From the NCBI GenBank assembly GCA_963677915.2, contig CAXXGE010000034.1:1-24117 (forward strand): 24,117 bases of DNA. The letters are read 5' to 3'. This DNA is from G963677915 sp963677915. GTDB taxonomy: Bacteria; Bacillota; Clostridia; Lachnospirales; Vallitaleaceae. A program made the position numbers and the translations under genes. Each line of letters starts with the position of its first letter. Position 1 is the first letter of the stretch. Shown here piece by piece: positions 16,554 through 23,766 of this stretch. The notes below the pieces were generated by a model, which did not search any database, was not told the DNA's origin, and saw nothing but the letters and a program-made list of their open reading frames with translations.

Positions 16554-17269
16554 TTCCCGTACTTCCTTTCGTATTCAAGCTGCAGCGCCCGTACCTTCTT
16601 CCTCCGGCTCTGGCTGATGGACAGTGTCTCACCGTTGCTGATGACAATCCGGTCGTAATAGAAGTCTCGGATATGCCTGTAATTGATGGTGATGGACTTG
16701 TGGATCGGTATAAAAAGGTTTTCCTTCAGGCGTTTCTGTACATCATTCATCTTGTCGTAGAAAATGACTTCACCGCTTCTTGTGACCATTCTGATCTGGC
16801 GTCCATGGCTCTCGAAGTATAGGATATCCCGGATGTTCTGCCTATGGAAGTCCCGTCCCGTTTTGTAGCAAAAGTAGTCGCTGCCTGCATTGAGGGCCAT
16901 CGCCTGCTTGACCATGGAGACGATGGCATTCTGTTTGATGGGCTTGACCAGAAAATTCATGGGACGTACCTGGAAGAGGTCCATAGCGTAGCTCTCTTTT
17001 GCTGAGATGTAGACAATCTGGGTCGTCTCGTTCATGAATTCCGAGCGGATCTTTCTGCCGAGTTCGACGCCGTTCAGCTCCTTCAGTTCTATATCGAGAA
17101 AAAGCAGGTCGAGTTCTCGGCCGGATTCGAAATGTTCGAGGACCTCTTCGCCAGAATGGAAGATGTCTATCTTGAATAGTTCCCCTTCTGAGTGGCCATA
17201 ATGCAGAATGGTTTCTTCTATCTGGGTGCAGATCGAAGGGATGTCGTCGCATATGCCGATGGTATACAT
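16550..17269 (-). CDS. agrA: AgrA-like LytTR response regulator
   Basis: A 239-residue response regulator. The receiver domain (1-125) has the acidic pair D8/D9, phosphoacceptor D59 in LLFLDIEL and the switch lysine K109 in FLVKPIK. The LytTR DNA-binding domain (about 135-235) includes DILYFESHGRQIRM, FIPIHKSITINYRHIRDF and the SISQSRRKKV end. An AAGGAG site precedes ATG 17269 by 8 bases. It is first in the agr operon, with a 4-base overlap into agrC. It probably activates agrDB (see the repeats near 15227-15268) and other targets. The A-C-D-B order differs from the Staphylococcus B-D-C-A arrangement. Confidence 0.92.
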   Translation of the reverse strand: MYTIGICDDIPSICTQIEETILHYGHSEGELFKIDIFHSGEEVLEHFESGRELDLLFLDIELKELNGVELGRKIRSEFMNETTQIVYISAKESYAMDLFQVRPMNFLVKPIKQNAIVSMVKQAMALNAGSDYFCYKTGRDFHRQNIRDILYFESHGRQIRMVTRSGEVIFYDKMNDVQKRLKENLFIPIHKSITINYRHIRDFYYDRIVISNGETLSISQSRRKKVRALQLEYERKYGK

Positions 17270-17319
17270 AAATGGACTCCTTAATAATTCTTTATGAAGT
17301 ATTCTAACATAGTGAGGCC

Positions 17320-17332
17320 CAGTACACTAGTG
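17320..17332. repeat. Isolated 13-bp copy of the MITE end
   Basis: CAGTACACTAGTG here is identical to 12272-12284 at the right end of the 168-bp element and is the inverse of its left end. No matching second end or internal sequence is seen nearby. It lies about 50 bp upstream of agrA. It may be a relic of another copy, or a shared palindromic (CACTAGTG) protein-binding site. Confidence 0.45.
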
Positions 17333-17380
17333 CAAAGGTTGAGATTTAAGCGAACAAGTCATAAATAGATTGGATAGTAA

Positions 17381-17536
17381 ATAGAGCAGAGTTATGAGAT
17401 TCTTGTCGGAGATGCCAATATCGGATTCATGATATTGAACGGAAAGAGCAAAGATACACTAAACAATATGATCAATCTTCTGGAAATGAGGCAAGTGCTT
17501 GACTTGCCTCATTTTTTTATAGTAGAGTTAGCGTAA
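17381..17536 (+). pseudogene. Gene fragment, possibly the C-terminal end of an ArgR-like protein
   Basis: An open frame without a good start or ribosome site reads YEILVGDANIGFMILNG, then KSKDTLNNMINLLEM, and then runs into the terminator stem. The segment VGDANIGFMIL followed by a helix ending LLEM resembles the tail of arginine repressors (GDDTILII...LLELL), but the match is by eye and short. The only ATG gives 35 codons (from 17429). I read it as a remnant or leader rather than a working gene. Confidence 0.25.
17486..17518 (+). terminator. Intrinsic terminator upstream of galE
   Basis: ATGAGGCAAGT / ACTTGCCTCAT (17486-17496 and 17502-17512) forms an 11-bp stem with a GCTTG loop, followed by seven T. 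It ends 49 bases before galE, so it either closes the fragment at 17381 or acts as an attenuator in a galE leader. Its core is shared with the terminator at 19336. Confidence 0.8.
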
Positions 17537-17567
17537 TAGAACAGATTTTGAAAGAGAGGATTCCACT

Positions 17568-18557
17568 ATGAACATCCTAGTCACAGGCGGAGCCGGTTAC
17601 ATCGGTTCCCATACATGCGTCACACTGATCGAACAGGGCCACAGCGTCGTCATCGCCGACAACCTGTGCAACAGCAGTGAAAGCACAATCGATAAAATTG
17701 CAACCATCACAGGCACAAGACCCGCCTTCCACAAAATAGACGTCACACAGGCGGAAGCAGTGGAAAAACTCTTCGCCGAACACGATTTCGACGGGGTCAT
17801 CCATTTCGCGGGCCTCAAAGCAGTCGGGGAATCGGTATCCATGCCGCTCGACTACTACTACAACAACCTGGTCAGCACCATCGAGCTGTCAAGAGCCTGC
17901 ATCAAACACAATGTGGGCAAGTTCGTCTTCAGTTCATCGGCGACGGTCTACGGGGACGGGACATCACCGCTCAAGGAGGATATGCCGCTGCTGCCGACGA
18001 CCAATCCCTACGGGGAGACGAAGGCCATGTGCGAGCGGATTCTGACGGATGCCTCCAAGGCCAATGGAGGCTTTGCCGTATCGCTGCTCCGCTACTTCAA
18101 CCCGGTGGGAGCCCACGAGAGCGGCCTGATCGGGGAGCTGCCGAGCGGCATACCGAACAACCTGATGCCCTTTGTGACCCAGGTGGCCAAAGGGATCAGG
18201 GAGAAGCTGTCCGTCTTCGGCGACGATTACGATACGGTGGACGGCACTGGCGTAAGGGACTACATCCATGTCATGGACCTGGCTGAGGGCCACGTGGCCG
18301 CGCTGGGGCATCTGACCGAAGGGGTGGAGATCTACAACCTCGGCACGGGGCAGGGGACGTCGGTCCTGCAGCTCGTCCATGCTTTCGCCGACATCAACGA
18401 CATCAGCGTGCCCTATGAGATTGCACCGCGCAGGCCCGGGGACATCGCCACCTGCTTCGCAGATCCATCCAAGGCGGAAGAAGAGCTGGGATGGAAGGCG
18501 ACAAGGGGCATCGAAGACATGTGCAGGGATTCCTGGAGATTTGAGGAGAATTTATGA
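17568..18557 (+). CDS. galE: UDP-glucose 4-epimerase
   Basis: A 329-residue cytoplasmic NAD-dependent epimerase (extended SDR) that interconverts UDP-glucose and UDP-galactose, supplying UDP-galactose for polysaccharide synthesis. The N-terminal Rossmann motif is TGGAGYIGSH (6-15). The catalytic residues are S124 in FSSSATVYG and the Y148-x3-K152 pair in NPYGETK; RYFNPVGAH and RDYIHVMDLAEGH are family signatures. AGAGAGGA at 17552-17559 precedes ATG 17568 by 8 bases. The stop overlaps the start of the NYN gene by 4 bases (ATGA), so they form one unit between two terminators. UDP-N-acetylglucosamine activity is also possible in this family. Confidence 0.95.
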   Translation: MNILVTGGAGYIGSHTCVTLIEQGHSVVIADNLCNSSESTIDKIATITGTRPAFHKIDVTQAEAVEKLFAEHDFDGVIHFAGLKAVGESVSMPLDYYYNNLVSTIELSRACIKHNVGKFVFSSSATVYGDGTSPLKEDMPLLPTTNPYGETKAMCERILTDASKANGGFAVSLLRYFNPVGAHESGLIGELPSGIPNNLMPFVTQVAKGIREKLSVFGDDYDTVDGTGVRDYIHVMDLAEGHVAALGHLTEGVEIYNLGTGQGTSVLQLVHAFADINDISVPYEIAPRRPGDIATCFADPSKAEEELGWKATRGIEDMCRDSWRFEENL

Positions 18558-19297
18558 TGAAAAACGACATGAAAATAGCAGTACTCATCGATGCGGACAA
18601 CGTTTCGGAGAAGTACATCAAATTCATACTGGATGAATTATCGAACCACGGCATGCCGACGGTGAAGCGGATCTACGGGGACTGGACGAAGCCTAACCTG
18701 GGATCCTGGAAGAACGTGCTGCTCGAGTATTCCATTACGCCGATCCAGCAGTACGGCTACACGACGGGGAAAAACGCGACGGATTCGGCGCTGATCATCG
18801 ATGCCATGGACATCCTCTATTCGGGGACGGTGGACGGCTTCTGCATCGTTTCGAGCGACAGCGATTTCACGAGGCTGGCGGCGAGGCTGAGGGAGTCGGC
18901 CATGTACGTAGTGGGCATGGGCGAGCGGAAGACGCCGAAGCCCTTCATCTCGGCCTGCGAGACGTTCAAGTACCTGGAGGTGCTGGCGCAGCTGCCTGAA
19001 CCGGCAGCGGCAATCGTCAAGAAAGCATCTTCGAACAAGGAGAAGGAAGAGGAGAAGGAGAAGAAAGAGATCATCAAGGCGATACGGCAGATCGTGGAGG
19101 ATGCGTCCGACGAAGAGGGCTGGGCGCACCTTGGCGAAGTGGGTACGCGGCTGAACAAGCGCTATCCCGATTTCGACGTGCGGAACTTCGGGGTTTCCAA
19201 GCTGACCCAGTTGGTCAGGCTGCTTAAGGTATTCGATGTCCAGTCGCAGAAAACAAACAATCCGAGGATTACCCATTACTATATCAGGAACAAGTAA
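18554..19297 (+). CDS. NYN (LabA-like PIN) domain protein with C-terminal OST-HTH/LOTUS domain
   Basis: A 247-residue protein. The NYN domain (about 7-145) keeps the acidic metal-site residues of PIN-like nucleases: VLIDADN (D13, D15, N16), ATDSAL (D77) and CIVSSDSDFTRL (D102, D104). A lysine/glutamate-rich linker (about 155-173) leads to an OST-HTH/LOTUS winged helix (172-247), with WAHLGEVGTRLNKRYPDFD and HYYIRNK. By family knowledge it should bind and perhaps cut RNA; no target is known. The start ATG 18554 overlaps the galE stop, with GGAG 5 bases upstream, so its synthesis is coupled to GalE. A 9-bp terminator follows. Domain calls are strong; physiological role is unknown. Confidence 0.9.
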   Translation: MMKNDMKIAVLIDADNVSEKYIKFILDELSNHGMPTVKRIYGDWTKPNLGSWKNVLLEYSITPIQQYGYTTGKNATDSALIIDAMDILYSGTVDGFCIVSSDSDFTRLAARLRESAMYVVGMGERKTPKPFISACETFKYLEVLAQLPEPAAAIVKKASSNKEKEEEKEKKEIIKAIRQIVEDASDEEGWAHLGEVGTRLNKRYPDFDVRNFGVSKLTQLVRLLKVFDVQSQKTNNPRITHYYIRNK

Positions 19298-19335
19298 GCA
19301 GATTGTTAAAAGTACAACAAAAGAACATGGAATTT

Positions 19336-19365
19336 CGGCAAGTCGCTAGACTTGCCGTTTTCTTT
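19336..19365 (+). terminator. Intrinsic terminator after the galE-NYN unit
   Basis: CGGCAAGTC / GACTTGCCG (19336-19344 and 19349-19357) with a GCTA loop and TTTTCTTT behind it, 38 bases after the NYN stop. The core GGCAAGT...ACTTGCC is the same as in the terminator at 17486. Confidence 0.82.
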
Positions 19366-19390
19366 GTGGTACTATGGCCTCATATTAAAT

Positions 19391-19441
19391 GTTACTGGGG
19401 AGTAACGATTTAGTTATTAAGGGAATGTCTTTCAAATTCCC
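19391..19441 (+). promoter_or_regulatory. Two small hairpins upstream of the MarR-type gene
   Basis: GTTACT-GGGG-AGTAAC (19391-19406) and GGGAAT...ATTCCC (19421-19441) are 6-bp inverted repeats in the 224-bp gap before the regulator gene. The first has the size of a dimeric regulator operator and could be an autoregulatory site. No convincing -35/-10 pair was found, though the region to 19500 is AT-rich. Confidence 0.3.
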
Positions 19442-19521
19442 CAATATATCTAATTGAATAGGAACACAACTCCTTTTTTTTACAAATAATGTTCAATCTA
19501 TGAACAAAAATGGAGCGTTGT

Positions 19522-20019
19522 ATGGACTTGCATGAGATGAACATCCTTGAGATGATTCAAAAACACGACTATTTATCACAACGTGAAATGTCAGAGAAGG
19601 CAGAGCTGTCCCTTGGCATGGTAAACCAGCTGCTCAAGAGGTTCCTGAAAATGGGATTTCTGAAGGCGGAGCAGGTCGACGGCAGGAAGATCCGGTATCT
19701 GCTGACGGTTGCCGGCAGGCAGTATCTGTCAAGGCTGACGATCGACAGGGCTTCACGGAGCTATCACGAGGTACTCAAGCTCAAGTCGGGCATGGCGGCC
19801 TTGATTGACAGATATTTCGATGAAGGCGATACCATTCCGATCCTGGCGACACGGGATGAGGTGATGGATATGCTGATCGAGCTGCTGGAGGAACAGGGGC
19901 GGCGGTACGACATCATTGAACAACCAAGGCCTGGTGTGCGCTATGTAGGCTGGACGTATGATGAGGACGTCCTGAGCGGGAAGCGCCGAGGTATGATGAT
20001 CAATATGCTTGATATTTGA
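19522..20019 (+). CDS. EPS-associated MarR-type winged-helix regulator
   Basis: A 165-residue protein with an N-terminal winged helix: NILEMIQKHDYLSQREMSEK, ELSLGMVNQLLKRFLKMGFL and YLLTVAGRQYLSRLT. This fits the EPS-associated MarR-like regulators found at the head of EPS loci. The C-terminal 90 residues (GDTIPILATRDEVMDMLIEL onward) look like a small ligand or partner domain I do not recognise. ATG 19522 is chosen because GGAG at 19512-19515 lies 6 bases upstream; ATG 19510 overlaps that site. It is 17 bp before a small membrane protein and heads the second transferase cluster, which it may control. Confidence 0.8.
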   Translation: MDLHEMNILEMIQKHDYLSQREMSEKAELSLGMVNQLLKRFLKMGFLKAEQVDGRKIRYLLTVAGRQYLSRLTIDRASRSYHEVLKLKSGMAALIDRYFDEGDTIPILATRDEVMDMLIELLEEQGRRYDIIEQPRPGVRYVGWTYDEDVLSGKRRGMMINMLDI

Positions 20020-20036
20020 TAAGGGAGGTAACGCGA

Positions 20037-20393
20037 ATGAAGAAACAAGATTGGATGAAGGCCGGCCTTTTGGTAGTTGTCGGTGCTGCCATGGCTGCGG
20101 GACTTGGTATGATGATCGGTACCGAAGGGGTCCTTATGGACACGAAGGCGCTGGATCTGTTCTTTGAAACAGGGCTTGCGCTGCAGCATGGACCGGATAC
20201 GGCTGCGGAGATCCAGATATCTCTGGCAAAGCTGCTTGAAGGAGCTGCGCTGTTGGCGTTCGCGCTTGCAGTCCTCGTGGCTATCGCAAGAAAGCACGGC
20301 TTCACGGAAACGAATACACAGGCGGACAAGAGCGGCAAGGAGATAGCGGGGACTGGGCGATGGCAGGTAAAAGCAGGGAACAGGACAAACTGA
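20037..20393 (+). CDS. Small two-TM membrane protein, function unknown
   Basis: 118 residues with two hydrophobic helices (about 9-28 and 66-85) joined by a polar loop of about 37 residues, and a hydrophilic, Lys/Thr-rich C-terminal tail (88-118). GGGAGGT at 20023-20029 fixes ATG 20037, 7 bases away; the frame is open further upstream but lacks a site. The topology vaguely recalls short chain-length regulators, but I see no Wzz proline motif and do not recognise a family. The last 34 bases overlap the sugar transferase gene, so it is coupled to it and may act as its membrane partner. That role is inference. Confidence 0.75.
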   Translation: MKKQDWMKAGLLVVVGAAMAAGLGMMIGTEGVLMDTKALDLFFETGLALQHGPDTAAEIQISLAKLLEGAALLAFALAVLVAIARKHGFTETNTQADKSGKEIAGTGRWQVKAGNRTN

Positions 20394-21772
20394 ATATACA
20401 ACTGCTTGACGGCATTTGCATCCTGGTTTCCTTTTTCATCGCGGGCTGGATCAGGTTCGGCGATCCGGTCGGGGTGTTCCAGTCGAGGGCCTATGTGCTG
20501 GCGCTCATGCTGCTGGTGCTCAGTCATGCACTGATTTTCAATATCGTTGATTTTACTAGCGATTTTTTCAAACGGGGCTTTTTCATCGAGTTTTCGAATG
20601 TGCTGAAGATGAACCTGATTCTGATCCTGATGATCAGCACGGTCTTCTTCTACTTCAAGACCGGTTCGGCCTACTCGAGGGTGTTCATCGCGGCTTTCTT
20701 CTTCTTCAACGTCTGGGTGGACTATATCGCCCGGCAGTACTTCAAGGTGCTGCTGCTGGCGTACTACAGGAAGAGCGGTTCGAGCAGCAAGATCATGGTC
20801 ATTACGACTGAGGACCGGGCCGAGGGCATCATCTCCCGTATGAAAAAGGAGTTGGAGTGGGAGTTCCATGTGACGGGCATCGCGATCCTGGATAAGGATA
20901 TGACGGGCTCGGAGGTGGGCGGCGTGCCGGTGATTGCGGGCAGGGAGGACCTGTTCGATGCGGCGGCGAAGGCGATCGTGGACGAGGTGTTCATCAGCCT
21001 TCCCTACGACAGCGACCTTCAGCTGGACAAGGCGATCATGGATTTCGAGAACATGGGCATGACGGTGAATCTGAGCATTTCAAGGTTCTATTTCAATATA
21101 CGGGAGAAGACGGTCAGGAATTTCCACGGCTTCAATGTCCTCACCTTCTCGATGAAGGTTTTCGACAGGGGATCGCTGTTTATGAAAAGGCTGATCGATA
21201 TCGCAGGGGCGCTGGTCGGACTGGCGATGACGGCAGTCATTACATGCTTCATCGCGCCGGCCATTCTGATCGAGTCGCCGGGTCCGCTGTTCTTCTCACA
21301 GACCAGGGTGGGCAAAAACGGCAGGCGCTTCAAGATCTACAAGTTCAGGTCCATGTACAGGGATGCTGAGGCGAGGAAGGCGGCCCTGATGGAGAAGAAC
21401 GAGATGCAGGGCCTGATGTTCAAGATGGAGAACGACCCGCGGGTGACGAAGGTGGGCGGCTTCATCAGGAAGACGAGCATCGACGAGCTGCCCCAGTTCC
21501 TGAATGTGCTGAAGGGCGACATGAGCCTCGTGGGTACAAGGCCTCCGACGGAGGACGAGTTCCTCCAGTACGAGGGCAGGCACAAGCGCAGGCTGACGCT
21601 GAGGCCGGGCATCACGGGTCTCTGGCAGGTGAGCGGGCGAAGCGACATCGACGACTTTGAGGATGTCGTCCGGCTGGACCTGCAATACATCGACAACTGG
21701 TCCCTGGCCAAGGATATCAAGCTGCTGCTCAAGACGGTGCAGGTGGTGCTGTTCAGGATCGGTGCGAAATAA
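20360..21772 (+). CDS. Undecaprenyl-phosphate sugar-phosphate transferase (EPS polyprenyl glycosylphosphotransferase), second copy
   Basis: 470 residues, with the same architecture as the enzyme at 1153: N-terminal membrane helices (about 15-32, 46-64, 78-95, 100-118), a Rossmann-like middle (about 140-250), a hydrophobic anchor near 283-303, and the sugar transferase domain with YKFRSMYRDAEARK, IDELPQFLNVLKGDMSLVGT (acidic pair D375/E376) and RPGITGLWQVSGRSD. GITGLWQVSGRS is the form seen in WcaJ/CpsE-type enzymes and differs from GITGYAQVHGKYS of the first copy, so the two probably use different sugars or partners. ATG 20360 has only a weak GGGG site, which fits coupling to the overlapping upstream gene. 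It should start synthesis of a second polysaccharide, or prime the same one with another sugar. Confidence 0.9.
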   Translation: MAGKSREQDKLNIQLLDGICILVSFFIAGWIRFGDPVGVFQSRAYVLALMLLVLSHALIFNIVDFTSDFFKRGFFIEFSNVLKMNLILILMISTVFFYFKTGSAYSRVFIAAFFFFNVWVDYIARQYFKVLLLAYYRKSGSSSKIMVITTEDRAEGIISRMKKELEWEFHVTGIAILDKDMTGSEVGGVPVIAGREDLFDAAAKAIVDEVFISLPYDSDLQLDKAIMDFENMGMTVNLSISRFYFNIREKTVRNFHGFNVLTFSMKVFDRGSLFMKRLIDIAGALVGLAMTAVITCFIAPAILIESPGPLFFSQTRVGKNGRRFKIYKFRSMYRDAEARKAALMEKNEMQGLMFKMENDPRVTKVGGFIRKTSIDELPQFLNVLKGDMSLVGTRPPTEDEFLQYEGRHKRRLTLRPGITGLWQVSGRSDIDDFEDVVRLDLQYIDNWSLAKDIKLLLKTVQVVLFRIGAK

Positions 21773-21836
21773 AAGCATGAACATGAAATATTCATTTATT
21801 ATACAAACATTAAAAAGAGCCTAAAGGAGAGTCAAG

Positions 21837-23651
21837 ATGAAGAAAACACTAGCATTAATTTTAGCATTAACAATGATCTTCGGTTCTGTTTCCGTAAATG
21901 CAGCGACAAATACGGATCCTGACCTGGTAACCCGGTTCGTTGCCAACATCTTCGATATGGACTATGATGGAGAGTTTGCGGATCTGGTTAGCCTGTACTC
22001 GGAAATTGATGACGTGTCCGGATTAACCGATGCCTATGAAGCGGCGTTCTCGGGACTTGCGGCAAGTCAGCAGGATAGACTTGCCGACATGAACATCATG
22101 CTGGATTCCGTCAGTGATTTTGCGGGATTCATCGAGGACCTGTCTTTGGCGGATCCGTCCTCCACGGCAGAGACTGTGGCAGCCCATATCGACGGTGGCG
22201 ATGATACGGCACTGTACGATATGATCATGACAAAAGAAGAGACGTTCAGAACACTGATGGCGCCATACGATTTAGATGAACTGGATCTTGGATTTGATCG
22301 CCTTGACGAAGTTTTCGCCTACCAGAGTGCCTTTGCGACAATGGGTTATACGCTGTGCACTATTTCGACAACAGGAGAGATGGCTGTGAATGAGGATGAC
22401 GTGTCCGATGCTGTGGCGCTTGCCAACACGTTACTTAACAATGACATCGAGTCCACCACAGAGCTGATTGCCGGACTGGGTGACTTTGCAGCTTTCTACA
22501 ACAATGCAGGCAGCGGTGATCAGGCAGTGCTCGAGACATACCTGACGGGCTTGGAGCTTGTGACGGTCGAGACTACATCTGGCGGCGGCGGTGGCGGCGG
22601 CGGACTGATCGTGCCGGAACCCGAAGCGCCGACAGTGGTATCGTCAGACGAAGTGATTGCGGCAGTGAGCCAGGCGGTTAAAGGGACTGCCGTCTTTGAA
22701 ATAAGCGAATCGGCGGATGTGAAGGAACTGACCCTGCCTCTGGATGCACTTCAGGGCTATGAGAAAGATTCCAATGATGCGCTGCGCAAGATAGAAGTCA
22801 AGTCTGCTATCGGTTCGGTTACCTTTGATGTCAAATCCATTATGGGTACGGATGCAGCGGGTGCTACCAATGAGGTTCCGGAAGGAACGACTGTCAAGGT
22901 GGCCATGAAAACCGTCGATACGTCGACGCTGACAGGCGTGCCTGAAGGCGCGGTTGTTGTGGACTTCGGTTTCATACTGACGGATGCAGAGGGCATTGAG
23001 ACAGAAATCACATCCTTTGCAAAACCGATCAAGGTTGGCGTACCCTATACACCTGCTGAAGGTGAGAACACGAATTTCGTTACTGTCTACTATGTAAGTG
23101 CTGATGGGGAAATCGTCCCAGTGGGCGGCCACTACAATCCTGCTACAGGTATGGTGGATTTCTGGACCAACCACTTCAGCATGTACTACGCAGCAGCCGG
23201 TACCAAGACTTTCGGCGATGTGCCGGAAACCCATTGGGCATACGAATATGTCAGCAGCTTTGCGGGAAAAGGATTCATCAACGGCGTGGGTAACGACATG
23301 TTTCTGCCGTCGACAGATATTACAAGGGCCGAGTTCGTGGCCATCGTCACCAGGATGTACAAGCTGATGGGTGATGTGGACGCGTCGCCTTTCGAGGATG
23401 TACCTGCGGACGTCTGGTATGCCGAAGCAGTAGCTGCGGCCTATGAGGCGGGCATCATCAACGGCACCAGCGCGACGACGTTCGCACCGATGGCCAAGAT
23501 CACACGCCAGGAGGCTGCGGTCATCGTGGCCAATGCATTGGCGCTTCAGGATATCGTTGTTGAAGAAGACAGCACGCTGATCAGCGACGCGTTTCAACGA
23601 TTTCGGTGTGATTGCTGGTTGGGCTGCGAATGCGGTGGCAACGGCCTATAG
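21837..23651 (+). CDS. Secreted SLH-domain surface protein, frameshifted in its third SLH repeat
   Basis: Begins with a Sec signal peptide (residues 1-22, MKKTLALILALTMIFGSVSV then NA). An acidic helical region follows (23-245), then eight consecutive glycines (249-256), then a beta-rich domain (265-450). SLH repeat 1 is at 458-510 (FGDVPETHWAYEYV, ITRAEFVAIVTRM) and repeat 2 at about 518-567 (FEDVPADVWYAEAV, ITRQEAAVIVANAL). SLH repeats bind pyruvylated cell-wall polysaccharide, anchoring the protein to the wall, which suits its place beside EPS genes. After residue 585 the frame is wrong and ends QRFRCDCWLGCECGGNGL. One T too many in the TTT at 23592-23594 explains this; the correct tail lies in the next frame to 23766. 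AAAGGAG at 21824-21830 precedes the ATG. Sequencing error or true mutation cannot be told apart here. Confidence 0.88.
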   Translation: MKKTLALILALTMIFGSVSVNAATNTDPDLVTRFVANIFDMDYDGEFADLVSLYSEIDDVSGLTDAYEAAFSGLAASQQDRLADMNIMLDSVSDFAGFIEDLSLADPSSTAETVAAHIDGGDDTALYDMIMTKEETFRTLMAPYDLDELDLGFDRLDEVFAYQSAFATMGYTLCTISTTGEMAVNEDDVSDAVALANTLLNNDIESTTELIAGLGDFAAFYNNAGSGDQAVLETYLTGLELVTVETTSGGGGGGGGLIVPEPEAPTVVSSDEVIAAVSQAVKGTAVFEISESADVKELTLPLDALQGYEKDSNDALRKIEVKSAIGSVTFDVKSIMGTDAAGATNEVPEGTTVKVAMKTVDTSTLTGVPEGAVVVDFGFILTDAEGIETEITSFAKPIKVGVPYTPAEGENTNFVTVYYVSADGEIVPVGGHYNPATGMVDFWTNHFSMYYAAAGTKTFGDVPETHWAYEYVSSFAGKGFINGVGNDMFLPSTDITRAEFVAIVTRMYKLMGDVDASPFEDVPADVWYAEAVAAAYEAGIINGTSATTFAPMAKITRQEAAVIVANALALQDIVVEEDSTLISDAFQRFRCDCWLGCECGGNGL

Positions 23652-23766
23652 AGAAGGCATCATTAACGGCAAGCCGGGAGCGATGTTCGATCCGCTTGGC
23701 AATGCGACCCGTGCTGAAGTGGCTAAGATGCTGGGTGAACTCTACAAAGCCAATGATGAAGAGTAA
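23595..23766 (+). pseudogene. Out-of-frame tail of the SLH protein (third SLH repeat)
   Basis: In the frame one base off from the upstream gene, the sequence reads FNDFGVIAGWAANAVATAYR, EGIINGKPGAMFDPLGNATR and AEVAKMLGELYKANDEE before a stop at 23764-23766. This is a complete third SLH repeat. Rejoined, the protein would be 642 residues with the usual three SLH repeats. Confidence 0.85.

Noticed and set aside
18638..19276. Minus-strand frame of 212 codons opposite the NYN gene
   Set aside because: Arg/Leu-rich low-complexity shadow with no start site; the plus-strand NYN and LOTUS motifs are unambiguous.
20000..20869. Minus-strand frame of 289 codons opposite the small membrane protein and transferase
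   Set aside because: His/Asp/Gln-rich shadow of a GC-rich gene; no motifs or ribosome site.
22644..23597. Long minus-strand open frame opposite the SLH gene
   Set aside because: It has no ribosome site or recognisable domain, and the plus strand clearly encodes a signal peptide and SLH repeats; it is a codon-bias shadow.
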